From: Raffaelea ambrosiae
Taxonomy: Eukaryota; Ascomycota; Sordariomycetes; Ophiostomatales; Ophiostomataceae
Length of the DNA stretch: 64,000 nucleotides
Reading direction: 5' to 3'
Assembly: GCA_002778195.1 (NCBI GenBank)
Contig: PCDI01000012.1
Coordinates: 1,025,801 to 1,089,800 of the forward strand
The notes below the pieces were generated by a model. It saw only the letters and a list, made by a program, of their open reading frames with translations, ran no database searches and was not told the origin of the DNA. The translations under genes were made by a program, and so were the position numbers. This document shows, in pieces, positions 1 to 10,934 of the stretch. Numbering within the stretch: position 1 is the first letter of the stretch; every line of letters begins with the position of its first letter.

Positions 1-2
1 TC

Positions 3-332
3 GGCAGCGGCAGTGGTAGCAGCGGCGGTCGTTGGCCGGAGTCCTCCTCGTCCCGGATGCCTAGTCTGCATTTTGGCGTGTTTGAGCTGGACCCCCAGGA
101 GCAGCTGGTGATTACACGCCGCATCGTGGCGCGGGAGCTGCACAACTACCGCGATGTGGTACGGGGGCTGTCGACGGAGTTCCAGGACACGTCGGCAGAC
201 TTCTTTCGCAAAATGGCCGGACAGTGGTGCCAGGCCCTCATCGCCCGGCTGGGACAACTTCCGATTCCCCTGGACAAGGCAGTCAACTCGTCCGAGAGCT
301 CTTCACCATACGGAGCATCCATGTTCATTTAA
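3..332 (+). CDS. 3' end of a gene cut by the window start, function unknown
   Basis: The frame is open from the first bases of the window and ends at a TAA at 330-332, so this is the C-terminal end of a larger protein. It starts with a Gly/Ser-rich linker and continues as a compact charged region of about 90 residues with a helix-like pattern (FGVFELDPQEQL, then ARELHNYRDVV). The first in-frame ATG, at 57, is unlikely to be the real start because similar sequence continues upstream. I do not recognise the family. The next gene is on the other strand and convergent. Confidence 0.5.
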   Translation, partial: GSGSGSSGGRWPESSSSRMPSLHFGVFELDPQEQLVITRRIVARELHNYRDVVRGLSTEFQDTSADFFRKMAGQWCQALIARLGQLPIPLDKAVNSSESSSPYGASMFI

Positions 333-850
333 ACTCTTATTGTAACTTAAACGGGAAGTGACATAGATGCGTGTTTCTGAATGCGATGGGACAATGGTAG
401 AAACTACATGAGGAAAACGTAGTCCATCGTATTGTGAAGCTTATTATGAAGCAGCTATGTAAACTTGCCAGACTATGAGGGTGTAGATTCTTGTGGATGT
501 GAAACAAAAGCAAGTTTCTGGCTCGAAAGCCTGGTGCGTGCCTAGTGAAGCTCTGAAAACTTAAAGAGGATGAAAGTGTCCCACGTGACAGCCGAAGAAA
601 AGATGTTCTTGCTGGTGATGTGGTCTAGATAGTCTTTGGTTTTCCAAGTGTTCACAAGGCGCATTCCGCTATTCTGGAATTCTCGCATACGATTGTGAGC
701 ATGCTGGCTACGTCTGCCTATCCAGCAATAATTCCCTGCTTGGTTGACTGTACTAAAAATCTATCGAGTTCCCGGCATTCCATCCAGCAGCACATTCCGT
801 TGCATACGTTCCACCTAAAGTAAGAACTACAGGGCGCGGGATACAAAGCT
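333..850. other. convergent 3' intergenic region
   Basis: About 520 bases between the ends of two convergent genes. It is more AT-rich than the flanking coding DNA. I see no coding frame, tRNA or repeat in it. It probably holds the two 3' untranslated regions. Confidence 0.5.
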
Positions 851-2514
851 TTATGCACGAGCACCCACACACCCTCTCTGCGTACATCGTAACTCAAAGT
901 CCGGGTGCGTGATCCAGCTCTCCTTGTTGCGGCTCCAGTCCTCCTTGTCCAGCCAGGCCAGCTCGTAGTGTCGGACCAGGTGCACCAGCGTCAGCCGGAT
1001 CATCAGGTCCGCCACGTACTTGCCCATGCACTGCCGTGGTCCAAACCCGAAGCGCCAGAACCGGTAGCGCAGCTCCGAGGAGGAGCCGCGGCGGGCCAGA
1101 AACCGGTCGGGCCGGTACGTGGTGTTGTCAGGCGCCCACGTGTCGCTGTGAATGTTGAGCGCATACGTGTCGACAATAAAGTTGGTGCCGCCGGGGATGA
1201 TGTAGCCGTCCACGTGGCGCGCCGTGGGTGCCGCCTGGGGCACGCCAAACGCAGCCAGAGGCTTGAGGCGGCTGGACTCCATCACACAGGCTGCCAGAAA
1301 GGTGGCATCGCTCTTGACATAGGCGTCCATGCGGTTCTCGCTCAGGGCGAGCTCGACCTCGGTACGAAGACGCTCTTGGATATCAGGGTTGGCGGCCAAG
1401 AAGACCAGGTTCCAGGACAATCCGCCTGTGGTGACATCCAAGTTCGCACACAGAGACTCGTCGAGCGTCTGAAGCAGCTGGTCTTCTGTGATTTCGCCTG
1501 ACTGGACGGCGCCATACAACTGGACAATGGGAGCGGAGGGCTCGTTGATGCGTGCCTGGGCATACGCGGTCTTGTTGAAGGCCTTCCATCGTCTCTGAAA
1601 TGTGCGAAGCTCCTTGTTGGCCTTGGTTGGGAGCCCCGCGGCCCAGGAGAAGCGGGCGAGGCCGCCCAGCACGACGTATCTAAATATTCCCTCTCTCAAA
1701 GGTGCAAGTTCGACAAGCTCTTGGACCAACGACCCGGGCAACCGGCCGTAAAAGGCCTCGCAAACAACCCAGAACGGAAGCATTTTCATATCTCGGGCCG
1801 GATGCAAGATGCCCTCCTTCAGCCGAGCGTTCGCATGGAGGTGGTCAAAGTGTGCGACAACCTGCTCTTCGATTCGGGCAGCTCGCGCAGTCGCTGGCTG
1901 GTACGCAAACGGCACACCGACAACTGCCCGGACCCGCCTCCATTCCGCGCCACTGATGAGGCCGACACACTTGCCCAGGAGCCGGTTCATAAAGGCCCCG
2001 GAGTCATTGGCGGCCGCCTTGGTGTGCTTGTCCGAATCCCCAAACACGGCGGACAATTGATGCGGTTGTGTGAGCACGCTAGTCCCATGAGTTAGCTGGC
2101 CAAATCCCATATCGCAGGGGACGGCGGCCTTACACTTCTGGCTTCATGCCTGCCCATATGCGGTAAACACTTCCATATTTCCTTTTCCAGACTGCTGAGT
2201 TCTCCACCCCAGAAAGGAACTTTCCTTCATCTCCTTGGCCATTGGGCCAATAGTATGGACATGACGGCAGGTCTCGTGCGCCATCTAGGCTTTTGATGGG
2301 GTATTTCTCTTTGAGATAATACTACAGAAAGTTAGTGGTGTGTTGTACCCAAGACGGGTCGTAACGATGACATAGTTACATCGAGAACGGTTGACAAGGC
2401 GTCACAAAGTGGTTTTGGCAGGTAGCCGGGATCCACAAGCTCTGCAACAGCCACAAGAAGAAGTAGGCCTGCTAGTACGGCGACACCATACAAGACAACT
2501 TGTGTGACGTACAT
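851..2514 (-). CDS. Cytochrome P450, gliotoxin-cluster GliC-like
   Basis: A microsomal haem monooxygenase of about 516 residues, the usual P450 length. I join three exons: 2514-2380, 2321-2134 and 2078-851. The introns are 58 and 55 nt with CTAAC branch sites. Exon 1 gives a hydrophobic membrane anchor (VVLYGVAVLAGLLLLVAVA). Exon 2 supplies helix A/B sequence (KYGSVYRIWAGMKPEV) that runs in phase into VLTQPHQLSAVF. The ExxR motif is ESSR at about residues 375-378, and the haem loop FGFGPRQCMG places the ligand Cys near 458. The block HTKAAANDSGAF...LLGKCVGLISG resembles P450s of epipolythiodioxopiperazine clusters; this is recall of the family, not a search. The neighbour across a 1 kb promoter region is a methyltransferase on the other strand, which supports a shared secondary-metabolite role. 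The substrate is unknown. Confidence 0.88.
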
Positions 2515-3528
2515 TGTCGTTCCGAGACTGTATTCAAGATGGGGCGTTTGATTGGGGTGTTTGTAGCAGTCGAAGGCTGGACTGCTTCAGTTCGACTACT
2601 GTGGTTGCGAGGACATTCCCAGTTGTAGAACATCATGCGGAGGGAAAGGCTACCTGATACAACATGTCACAACTCACGGGACACCAACATGGGCTCTCCG
2701 GTTGGAAAGGTCCGTAGAATCCATGGAGTTTAGACATCGCTGTACTACAGTAACACAGAGCTGATCAATACTATACTTTCGGCCACCGACAGAGACCTCG
2801 AGATACGACCAGTAACGGCCATGACTGTCGGCGTTGTTTAGCAGCTGGTACGAATTCAACTCGGATCCTTTTGTGAATGGTGCGCAGCAGCTTTTCAGCA
2901 AGCCTGGTCCACTCACAGCGGCATAGGTGAAAACTCACTCATTCAGGGTCACCTGGGATATCTACTCAACACTGATCCAAGCAAACTCACCGGCAGCAAC
3001 CACTCGACCACACGTGAGCGCTGGCTTGAATATGCAGTGTTGTGTGTGGGGGGCGGGGGCTGAGTTCGCTCTACTTACCGGGCCGTTCATCGGTTGCCGG
3101 GCCTGCGGGGCAGGCAAACTTTGAGGACCTCTGTGGCCACTTCCGGAGACTTGTGGGAATTTGTTGAAGAAGCTCAACGTTTCGCAATACGTTTTCGTGC
3201 ATAATGAATAGAATACAGCTGGCACTAGCCATCAACTGAAGAAGTACACAAATAAGTACTAAATGAAGCTGGATAATAAGACTCAAATGCGGATCTCGAG
3301 TTGACGTGACAAAATGTACCACCATTCTCTGGGCCCAGAGAAGCATATGACGGGAACCACGGAGAGCAAGTTCCGGAGACTTTTCTGTTTCGGAGACTTT
3401 GTAGGCTGGGCAAAGGATGCTGAAAAAGAGAACATAACAATGACAAGCGTGCACAGTCCTTCGCCTGCATCGTTTAGCAGCATAACAAGCTTGCATACAA
3501 ATGCAATCAAACGCGCAATATAGTGAAT
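2515..3528. promoter_or_regulatory. divergent promoter region between P450 and methyltransferase
   Basis: About 1 kb separates two start codons pointing away from each other, so it must contain both promoters. Several frames of 60-140 codons cross it, but none has a recognisable protein and they overlap each other on both strands. I see no clear cluster-regulator motif. Confidence 0.5.
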
Positions 3529-4435
3529 ATGAGCACAGCTACAGCTATATCGACGGCGCCCGCTGGCGAAAGTCTGGCAGAGAAGAACGCTAAACATTTT
3601 GAGTAAGAATATCCACTGCCTCTTTATCTTCCCCAGGTGATCTCATCGTCTCCGTGACTGACACCGGGGGGGTTGTGCGCTGATTAGCAAGGCGGTTCCT
3701 GGAGAGTGGCCGCAGTGGGTGGTCGACCTCCAGAAGCAAATCGTCGACTTCCTAGAGTCTCCCGAGTTCCCCACATGGCTCGGCATCGATGCCAGAGATA
3801 CGGACGCCGGCAAGGCCCGACGTCTGCTGGACTATGCATGCGGCGATGGCCTCATCTCCAAGGCGCTGAAGCCACTGTATGGCGCCGTCGTCGGCGTCGA
3901 TGTCTCCACCAGCATGCTGGACAAATACCGGGCCACCGTGGCGAGTCTCGGTTTGGGGCCGCAGGACATGATCGGCGTCCGTGGCGACTTGCTGGCGGAC
4001 GACGTGCAGCCGACCGATCCGCCACTGCCGGCGGCCGACCTCGCAGGATTTGACCTCGCGGCGACCAGCATGGCCCTCCACCATTTTGCGAACCCGGCCA
4101 CAGGGATGCAGCGCCTGGCGGACCGTCTCAAGCCGGGGGGGAGGCTGCTGGTCATTGACTGGACACCCGTGGACGGCAGCACGCCTGCCCAGCGCGCATA
4201 CCAAGAGGAAGTGGAGCGGACCGGCGACCAGGCGCGCATCGACAGGGAGATGGCGACACACGCGGCGGCGCACACGGTCAGCAAGCCCTACGGGTTCACG
4301 CGGAAAGAAATGCAGGAGCTGTTTGCACAGGCTGGATGCCGGGATATGCAGTGGAAGCTGGCCGAGGAGCTGACACTGGTGGAGCCCGTCAATGCCAAGT
4401 CGCAGGTGTACTGGGCCATGGCAACAAAGACGTGA
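3529..4435 (+). CDS. Class I SAM-dependent methyltransferase
   Basis: A protein of 273 residues built from two exons, 3529-3602 and 3688-4435, with an 85 nt intron that starts GTAAGA and has a CTGAC branch site. Exon 1 starts MSTATAISTAPAGESLAEKN and joins in phase to give NAKHFDKAVPGEW, the usual N-terminus of small fungal methyltransferases. Motif I is LLDYACGDG, followed by VVGVDVS (acidic end of strand beta-2) and LAATSMALHHF (motif II region), then LKPGGRLLVIDW. The protein should bind S-adenosylmethionine and methylate a small molecule in the cytosol. It is divergent from a GliC-like P450, which suggests one pathway. Whether O-, N- or S-methylation occurs cannot be read from the sequence. 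Confidence 0.85.
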
Positions 4436-4747
4436 AGGAGACTTTGGGGAGATAGGTGGAGAGGCAGGACCACTCCAGAATAGGTGGTTCTTCGAAACAT
4501 GTCAACCCCTCCGTTCTGTGTTTTTGTGTGCGTGTGTTTGTGCGTGTGTTCATGCCGAAACCTGTTCGTTGTGATCGTATTCGTTCTAAATTGGTTCATG
4601 TACCCATGATAGTGTGTCCCCCTCTTTTTGAAGGAAAGGAAAACAAAGCTCTTTCGAAGCTGTTTGCTGTTTCGCCCAGACTGCTCTCTTCCACATGATG
4701 CACGTTATCATAGAAATGCTCCCCCCCCAAAATTCCCTGCCAGTCAC
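4436..4747. other. convergent 3' region with GT-rich tract
   Basis: A short stretch between two convergent stop codons. It holds a GT-rich low-complexity run near 4520-4555 and no coding frame of interest. Confidence 0.4.
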
Positions 4748-6115
4748 TCAAGCCACTCCCGATCCAAAGCGCTGCCGTGCCAGCTCCCGCAGCACCTCCA
4801 TCCTCTCCTCTTCCCGTGCCCTGTACTGTGCCCGCCGCGCATTCAGCTCGGCATCGCGTGCCCGCTGCTCTTCTTCGCGCCGCACCTCTCGCTCCGTCCG
4901 TCGCCGCTGCATGGCGGCCAGCATGCGCCGGTAGTCCCCGGCATTGTCACTGCTACCACCACCACCACCTCCGCCGCCGCCGCCGCCGACGCCACCACCC
5001 ATCAGCTCATCGTCGCCCACCTCGTCGCCACCCGCGGACGGCTCACGGAAACTGCGCATCTTGTCGTTGAGCTCGCGCTTCTTCTCCAGTTTCCGCTCGC
5101 GCGTGCCAGCCGCGGCGCGCGGCACCAGATCCTCGAGGCGCTCGCGCTGCTGGACGCGGTCGGCCTGGCGGGAGAGGCGAAGGGCCTGGCGCGCGGCGAG
5201 GCGGTCTTCGTCGGCCTGGATGCGACGGAGTGCCAGGTCGTCCCGCGTCGGGATGGCCGGACCCGCCCTTTGCGATGCGTGCCGGTTGTCTGTCGTGGAC
5301 GCTGCTGCTGTCGACGCGGGCAAAGACGGACCATAGTCGTCGTCGCTGTCGTCGCTCTGCGCCTCAGCACGGAGAGGCTGCTGGACGTCGTCCATCTCCA
5401 CCGAGGGCATGATGTCGCCGCCGTTGTCCATGGCGTGGCCGGTCATGCTGTGGGCACTGGTCGGTGGCGTGAGCATCTGGGAATGTTGTCTGCTGTACAG
5501 TGCCCGGCTCCGTGGTGGTTCTTGCTGCTGCTGCTGCTGCTGCTGCTGTCCGTCGGGACTGTTCCCGTGGCTCTGATTCTGCTGCTGCTGCAGCCGGGCT
5601 TGGGCTTGGCAGACACGCAGTGTCATTTGTGGCTCGTACCAGTCGTCCGACAGCTCGTGCCGGTTCCACTTGCCCACGAAGCTCTTCCAGCGACCCCGTA
5701 CCTCGTGCTCGTCCAGGTCGGCCAGCCGGATCTGTTTTTGCACGTCGAGGTAGTGGGCCAAGAGTGGCTCAAAAGCGGCCAAGTCCCAGCGCGAGAGGTG
5801 TCTGGCGCCAAAGGGAAGGGGCTGCCGCTCATCGGAGCCGTGGCGTGGCTTGTGCGTATGGTGGTGGGCGCGGTGCGAGTGGTGGGAGTGATGAGAATGG
5901 GGCGACACTCGACGGCGCTTGCTGGTGGAAGCGGCGCTGCTGTCCCGAGGCGCTCGTCCACGCCTGTCGTGGCGATGGCGATGTGGTCTTGGGGATCGGG
6001 ACCGAGAGTGTGACTGGTCGCTCCTGAGGGAAGTGGCCCGCGTGTCACGGTTACCGTCGTAGTCGTAGCTTCCGTCGTGGCCGTAGTCACGGCCGACATC
6101 CCCGCCCCAGTCCAT
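4748..6115 (-). CDS. Arg/Ser- and Glu/Arg-rich conserved fungal protein (annotated in other fungi as RNA helicase HEL117-like)
   Basis: About 455 residues starting at the ATG at 6115. A longer frame reaches 6289, but its extra 58 residues look like translated untranslated region. The N-terminus is rich in Arg, Ser, His and Asp. A conserved core (HLSRWDLAAFEPLLAHYLDV... VRGRWKSFVGKWNR) follows, then a polyglutamine tract, an acidic stretch, a coiled-coil-like segment with the signature ERLEDLVPRAAAGTRERKLE, a run of about ten glycines and a charged C-terminal coiled coil. There is no helicase domain, so the HEL117 name that I recall for such proteins is nominal. A nuclear RNA-processing role is plausible but inferred. 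The polyQ and polyG tracts come from trinucleotide runs and may vary in length between strains. Confidence 0.75.
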   Translation of the reverse strand: MDWGGDVGRDYGHDGSYDYDGNRDTRATSLRSDQSHSRSRSPRPHRHRHDRRGRAPRDSSAASTSKRRRVSPHSHHSHHSHRAHHHTHKPRHGSDERQPLPFGARHLSRWDLAAFEPLLAHYLDVQKQIRLADLDEHEVRGRWKSFVGKWNRHELSDDWYEPQMTLRVCQAQARLQQQQNQSHGNSPDGQQQQQQQQQEPPRSRALYSRQHSQMLTPPTSAHSMTGHAMDNGGDIMPSVEMDDVQQPLRAEAQSDDSDDDYGPSLPASTAAASTTDNRHASQRAGPAIPTRDDLALRRIQADEDRLAARQALRLSRQADRVQQRERLEDLVPRAAAGTRERKLEKKRELNDKMRSFREPSAGGDEVGDDELMGGGVGGGGGGGGGGGSSDNAGDYRRMLAAMQRRRTEREVRREEEQRARDAELNARRAQYRAREEERMEVLRELARQRFGSGVA

Positions 6116-8075
6116 CGTGTAGCTAGGTTTCAGGACTATTGGAAAGCCAAGAGGTAGGCGTAGCAAGGGGCCACAGACAGACGCAGCGTGCGGGAACACA
6201 ACAATCGGACTTGTCCCAAGATGCAGGAACCGAAGGACAAAAAAACAACAACGGAAAAAGAGCCGGTTCTTCGTCCAAGGAACAAACAATCAGCACGAGG
6301 GACACTTCTTGTTCATATAGACCAAAAGCCTGTGCTCGTGAGATGACCGTCGCGGGCTGCCAGTTGTTGCGCCGCACAGGATGCGGGTGTTGACAAAACC
6401 GGCCGTGCAGTCCAGCGGCGCAGGGCTCGCAGAGGACCATGAAATACAGAGACACGGGGAAACGCGGCGTTGGCGGCGGCCGGTGTCCTGCTGTATGTTC
6501 GTTATGCCTTGTTCTGGCCGCCAATTGCCGTGGGTCTCCGGGACGTTTCCTTTTTGTCACCCAGCTCCTTCGCAGCTATTCCTGGGTCGAGCAGCTCGTA
6601 TAATTTTGTTCGCCTTCCGTTTTGGCGGGCTAGGGCCCTTGTCCCTTCCTCTCACCGCTCACCCTTATCTTGTGTGTGGGGAGGCGAGTTGTTTTGCGCG
6701 GGAACTTGCACGCCTGCAACAGAGAGAAAGCGAGATTTTGCGAGAGAAAAATACGACAAACCAACGACCATAAGAAGTTGCCCAATCCGATTCCAGTGAA
6801 TTTGGAATAACCTTTTTGAAGCGGGTCGCTAAAAGCGGGCCCATTGACGGCATGGGCCAACCACGTGTCGGGGGTGGCACCTTCCGCGCCCCATCAAGGT
6901 TCAGCCGCCCGCCAACAAGTGTCAGAGCTAGATCCTCGCTGTCGATCCGGGACGCCAACTACTGCAGGAGCCGAACAGAAATACAAATACTTTGGCAGAC
7001 GAGAGACGCAAATGCATGACTCAGCTAGACGGCTTTTTTGTCGTTGTTCCTTTGTTCCTTTGTTCCTTCCTGTGCTGCTGATTTTAAGACGAAACCGGAC
7101 ACGGTGGCACAGCAGCACCAACAAAGTCATTTGCCATCCCGGCGGCATTCCAACGGCATTCTATTGTTCCATAATTATTCCTTTGATTTACGGGAGCCTT
7201 CGTCGACTGCTCATCTCTGCTCGGTATGTTGGTTCTGGAAATGGTCTGGTCCCATGCAACACACCCTGCATAGAGGGGGGGGACCCTCAATAACTACAAT
7301 CCATTGTCAGCATGAAATCCTTCCAAGAATGTGGTGGCCATGTCCTGGAGATCGGTATTATCGGACCTCCGCGATTGGCACCTGCCAAGGCACCGATATT
7401 CACTCCAAGGCGCCGGTATTCGTTGTAATTGAAATTCGTTGAGTATGCCGTTGGCCGAGAGGATATACTATGTAACAAATTCTACGTTTATCCATGGCCG
7501 ATTTCCAGACGGTCTGTAGCAGATGGCTTCTGCCCAGCGTCAATTCTGCCACCCATATCAGTTTCGCGGTTTTGAAATTTGATTTGTAGCGTCTGTAGCC
7601 TGCGGGCGCGGTCTCGTTTCTTGGATGGCAATCACAAGTATTAGACCACTGCGAATTTTGTACCACAGACGCTTTCCGTGTCGTCTGAAGTCGCAGCGGC
7701 GCATTCGCCGCTTGGAGGCTTCGGCCGCCTTCGAGAATTCCCTTCTTCTGTGATACGCCCCGAAACGGCAACCCCCTCCCAAATTCGTCTCGCCCTGTAA
7801 GTCCATGATTTGACTAATAGTAGGTGTACTCGTAAGGTGTGTGCCGTTCGGTTGCGGCATGGTTACGACCTCACCCCACTCGACCAATGTCTTGACCAAT
7901 ACGGTGTGAAGGACCTGCCAAACCAAACTATTGATGATGTCCACGAAGTTGCTAGCCATACCATAGCGGTTGACTTGTGGGCGTGCGGGCCCATCGATTT
8001 GTGGGGCCTCACGACAGACCTTCCGACACGATTTCCAAAAGCGAAATTAGCATCAAAATTCTCCAACAAATACCC
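6116..8075. other. intergenic, no supported gene
   Basis: Nearly 2 kb with overlapping short frames on both strands and no recognisable protein, signal peptide or coding bias. Its right end is the tRNA gene. Confidence 0.45.
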
Positions 8076-8147
8076 GGGCTTGTGGTTTAGTGGTATAATA
8101 CTCCCTTAGCATGGGAGTGGTCCAGGGTTCGATTCCCTGCAAGTCCA
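8076..8147 (+). tRNA. tRNA-Ala (anticodon AGC)
   Basis: A 72-base cloverleaf. The acceptor arm GGGCTTG pairs with CAAGTCC. The anticodon stem CTCCC/GGGAG encloses the loop TTAGCAT, which reads anticodon AGC (alanine). The T arm is CAGGG TTCGATT CCCTG. The D arm contains GGTTTAGTGGT. The discriminator base is A, and no intron is present. A run of T residues follows immediately and serves as the RNA polymerase III terminator. Confidence 0.96.
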
Positions 8148-8155
8148 ATTTTTTT
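8148..8155 (+). terminator. RNA polymerase III T-run terminator
   Basis: A run of T residues directly after the tRNA discriminator base, the standard pol III stop signal. Confidence 0.7.
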
Positions 8156-8289
8156 GTTGCATTTTGCAATTTAGTCACTGGCTTGTTTTTTTTCTAATTT
8201 TTTTTTCTTTTTTTTGCCTATATAATTACGGAGATCTAGTGTTCTAGTACAGCCCGTGTGACAGAGCTGTGTATGCGCTTCTCCCCAGT

Positions 8290-9664
8290 TCACCCTTTAC
8301 GTGCTTCAATCCATTCGTCATTGAGTAGCTCGGCTGCCGTAGGCCGCTTCTCGGGCACCCACTCGATCATCTTCCTCATGAGACGCAAAAACCTTTTCCG
8401 GTCTTCTTCGTCCGCCAGGGATGTCTCCATCTTCTCCCAGGTCGTTGGCGGCATCATTGGAACACCACAGTCGAACTCGCCTAGTATATAGATAATATTA
8501 ATCATTGGGTTACTCATCCGCCAAGAAAACAAAGAATATATATAACTTACCTTTCTCATTGAAAAACTTCTTCTTCACTGCGTCAGTGCAGCGCTCTACT
8601 AGTTCGGGAGGTGGTGGGCCCAAGAGTGATATGATACTGACCATGTGATACTTGCTGTCGTATTGGTGGTCTTCCGCGTTCCTGAAATACAAGATAATGC
8701 CTCCATCGACCATATGCCAGACCATGCAGCCCACATTCCAGATATCGATCTTGTAGTCCCAAGGCAGCCGGAGAATCATTTCAGATGAGCAGTAAGCATC
8801 TGGCTGGACGTCGAGGGTGTTTATCTGGTCACCAGGCCAGGCCGCGCCGAAGTCGCAGAGAACGGGATAACCATGGGATTTTGGTCGGTCGATCTGTCGA
8901 GACACGTAGATACTCCGTCCATCCCCTGCTTCTTTTCGCGGGGAAGGATGATTTATTTCGTCTTGTTCAAACTTCTCCAGCACAGGATCCTTATCGTCTA
9001 AGCTGAATACAATATTGTCCGCCTTTATGTCTGTATGGATAATATGACAGTCCGAGTGCAAAAGGTCTAGGGCCAGTAGCACCCGGCGTAGCAGCGGTCC
9101 CCATGATCATAGGTGGAAATCGGGCGACTGGGTTTTCTATGTCTCCCATAGCGGTGGGTGTACGAGGCAGTGGTGTTCTCCAGTTGGGCCGAGGACTTGG
9201 AAATCATTGAGGACAGATCGAATGGCGTTGCGGCCCGGGTGTGACGACAAAGCAGCCGCCGAGTTAATTCTCTGATACATCTCAACTTCTCGGTGAATGG
9301 GTGCATCTTCTTCTCCCTCGTGAGTGAACACCTTCACAACCACATGGTTATGTTGGCTGAGAGCAAAGGTGTTAGAAAGATATATGGATCTTCGTTCTCG
9401 CTAAACCCAACATACTCTAGATCCCGAGCCAGACAGACTGTTGAAGTCATGCCAAATCCAAGCTTACCCACGACTTGATATCGAGAAGCGAACACCTCGC
9501 CAATGCGTACAGGGTACTATCCAGCGGGCTTGTAGAGGGGCAACATTTTCTCTTCATCTTTCAGATCAGTACGGCGCTTGTCGAACGTCTTGAGAAGACA
9601 CGCGGCGGCAATGATGTCCGGCCAAATTTTGAAATCCATTTTGCGACTGAAGCCATCGCGATGT
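8290..9664 (-). pseudogene. Decayed SRPK-like serine/threonine protein kinase
   Basis: A fungal kinase of the SRPK-like group is readable across the locus but broken. From the 5' side: a Met-start segment MASVAKWISKFGRTSLP, then a change of frame near 9570-9590, then EEKMLPLYKPAG, a TAG (9519-9517), and YPVRIGEVFASRYQVVGKLG with the glycine loop GFGMTSTVCLARD. An intron with donor GTATGT and branch CTAAC joins in phase to QHNHVVVKVFTHEG. TAG at 9139-9137 and TGA at 9109-9107 interrupt the hinge in the same frame. The catalytic loop HTDIKADN, CDFGAAW and the C-lobe follow, with an intron near 8550-8485, and the end is at 8290. The stops fit CAG-to-TAG and CGA-to-TGA changes. A sequencing or splicing explanation is less likely because the flanking frames stay in register. 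Confidence 0.72.
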
Positions 9665-10934
9665 ATGCGGGTCGGCCGGATTCTCAAGGAAGGAAAAAAA
9701 AAAAGATACGATGCTAGGAGCGAAAAAAAAATTTATTCAGCACGATTACGCATGAAAAATAAAACAGGTAGCAGTTCAGTTGCCGTCTCGCGGAAACTGC
9801 ACTGCTCTCCAATTAAATCCTGGCAAGCAACTGCCCGCGGCCGGAAAACAGCCTGGTTGCAGTGCGCAACGCCCCGTTTTGAACAACTTTGGCCGGCGTG
9901 GCGTACTTTTTCTGCGCAAGCCTTACACATCGATATGCAGCCATTCCGCGGCACGAGATGTGGTGACGCTCGTTTTGCATCATGCTTTGTGGTATGCCAC
10001 TGGCTGGCATTGAACGCATTGCTTCTCGTGGCCACAGCTCGTCGTGAAAAAGGTGCCTAGCCAGTGAGTTTTGTGGGGCACAAGGCTGGGTCAAGGCGTG
10101 CGGCTCTAAACCCTACAATGTCCGCATTGAACATGGACCTTCTCAGATGTAAGATGCATTTTTCGTGTCAAGTTGTTTTTTTCTTTTTTTTTTTGTCGTC
10201 TTGGCGACCCGGTGCCTTGTATCCTTGCGCCATGCTGGCATCGACCAAACAGCCAGCGATAGTTTGAGTGGCTGGCTGGGGCTCACAGCACGTCATATTC
10301 TGACTGCTTTTTTCGGTCAGTAACTTTTGGAAACGAGGCTTATTGTCGAGGTTGACCGTTGTGAACCAAGGCTGACATGCTGGCAAAAGCCACTACGAAG
10401 GAAGAAAGCCTATTCTCTCGTCCGGCCTCGGCGTATCGAGCTTGGCCACAGGCGGCAACGGCGGTATGCCAAAGAAGGCTTCGGTGAGCTGCCAGCCCGC
10501 CAGTCGTAAAACAAAGCCTCTTCCGACACTCCACGGGGTCTTATGAATCGGATCTAGCCTCTTCTTCCCCTCAATGTTTTGGCCATTTAGCCTGGGCCGT
10601 CCTTATCTGCGTCGTGAACTAGCACAACTGCTAAGAGAACGCCACAAGGCTGAAGACCAATCATGGCCGCAGGCACTTTTTGTACCCAACGTCGACTCTT
10701 TCGCCTGCCGCATTCCTCCTCTCTGTTTTTTTTTCCATTATGTGCAGATTTCACGTCTTTCTTCCGCTGCATTCTGCGACTTTTTCCCCAAACAGGGCAT
10801 GTCCTTCGAACCGAACAACAATCCGTGAAGACTTTTAGACTATTGACATTGGCATCGGAGGGTTTTCTTTTCTACGATCTCTCGTTTTTTATGCCTTGGG
10901 CTCTATTTACTCGCTATCAAGCTCGCTGCCGAAC
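9665..10934. other. intergenic, no supported gene
   Basis: Short overlapping frames only. T-rich and A-rich runs occur near 9695-9740 and 10165-10200. No RNA gene or coding signal is apparent. Confidence 0.45.

Noticed and set aside
4628..6013. A 461-codon plus-strand frame with long Leu runs, resembling a membrane protein
   Set aside because: The Leu runs are the complement of the CAG/CTG repeats that encode polyGln on the other strand; the minus-strand protein is conserved.
6115..6289. The longer N-terminus of the Arg/Ser-rich protein starting at 6289
   Set aside because: The extra 58 residues are Cys/Phe-rich and unlike the rest; the ATG at 6115 begins the conserved-looking low-complexity region.
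8980..9150. An intron removing the two stops in the SRPK-like hinge
   Set aside because: Sequence between and around the stops stays in one frame and has kinase-like spacing, and no donor/acceptor pair flanks both stops.
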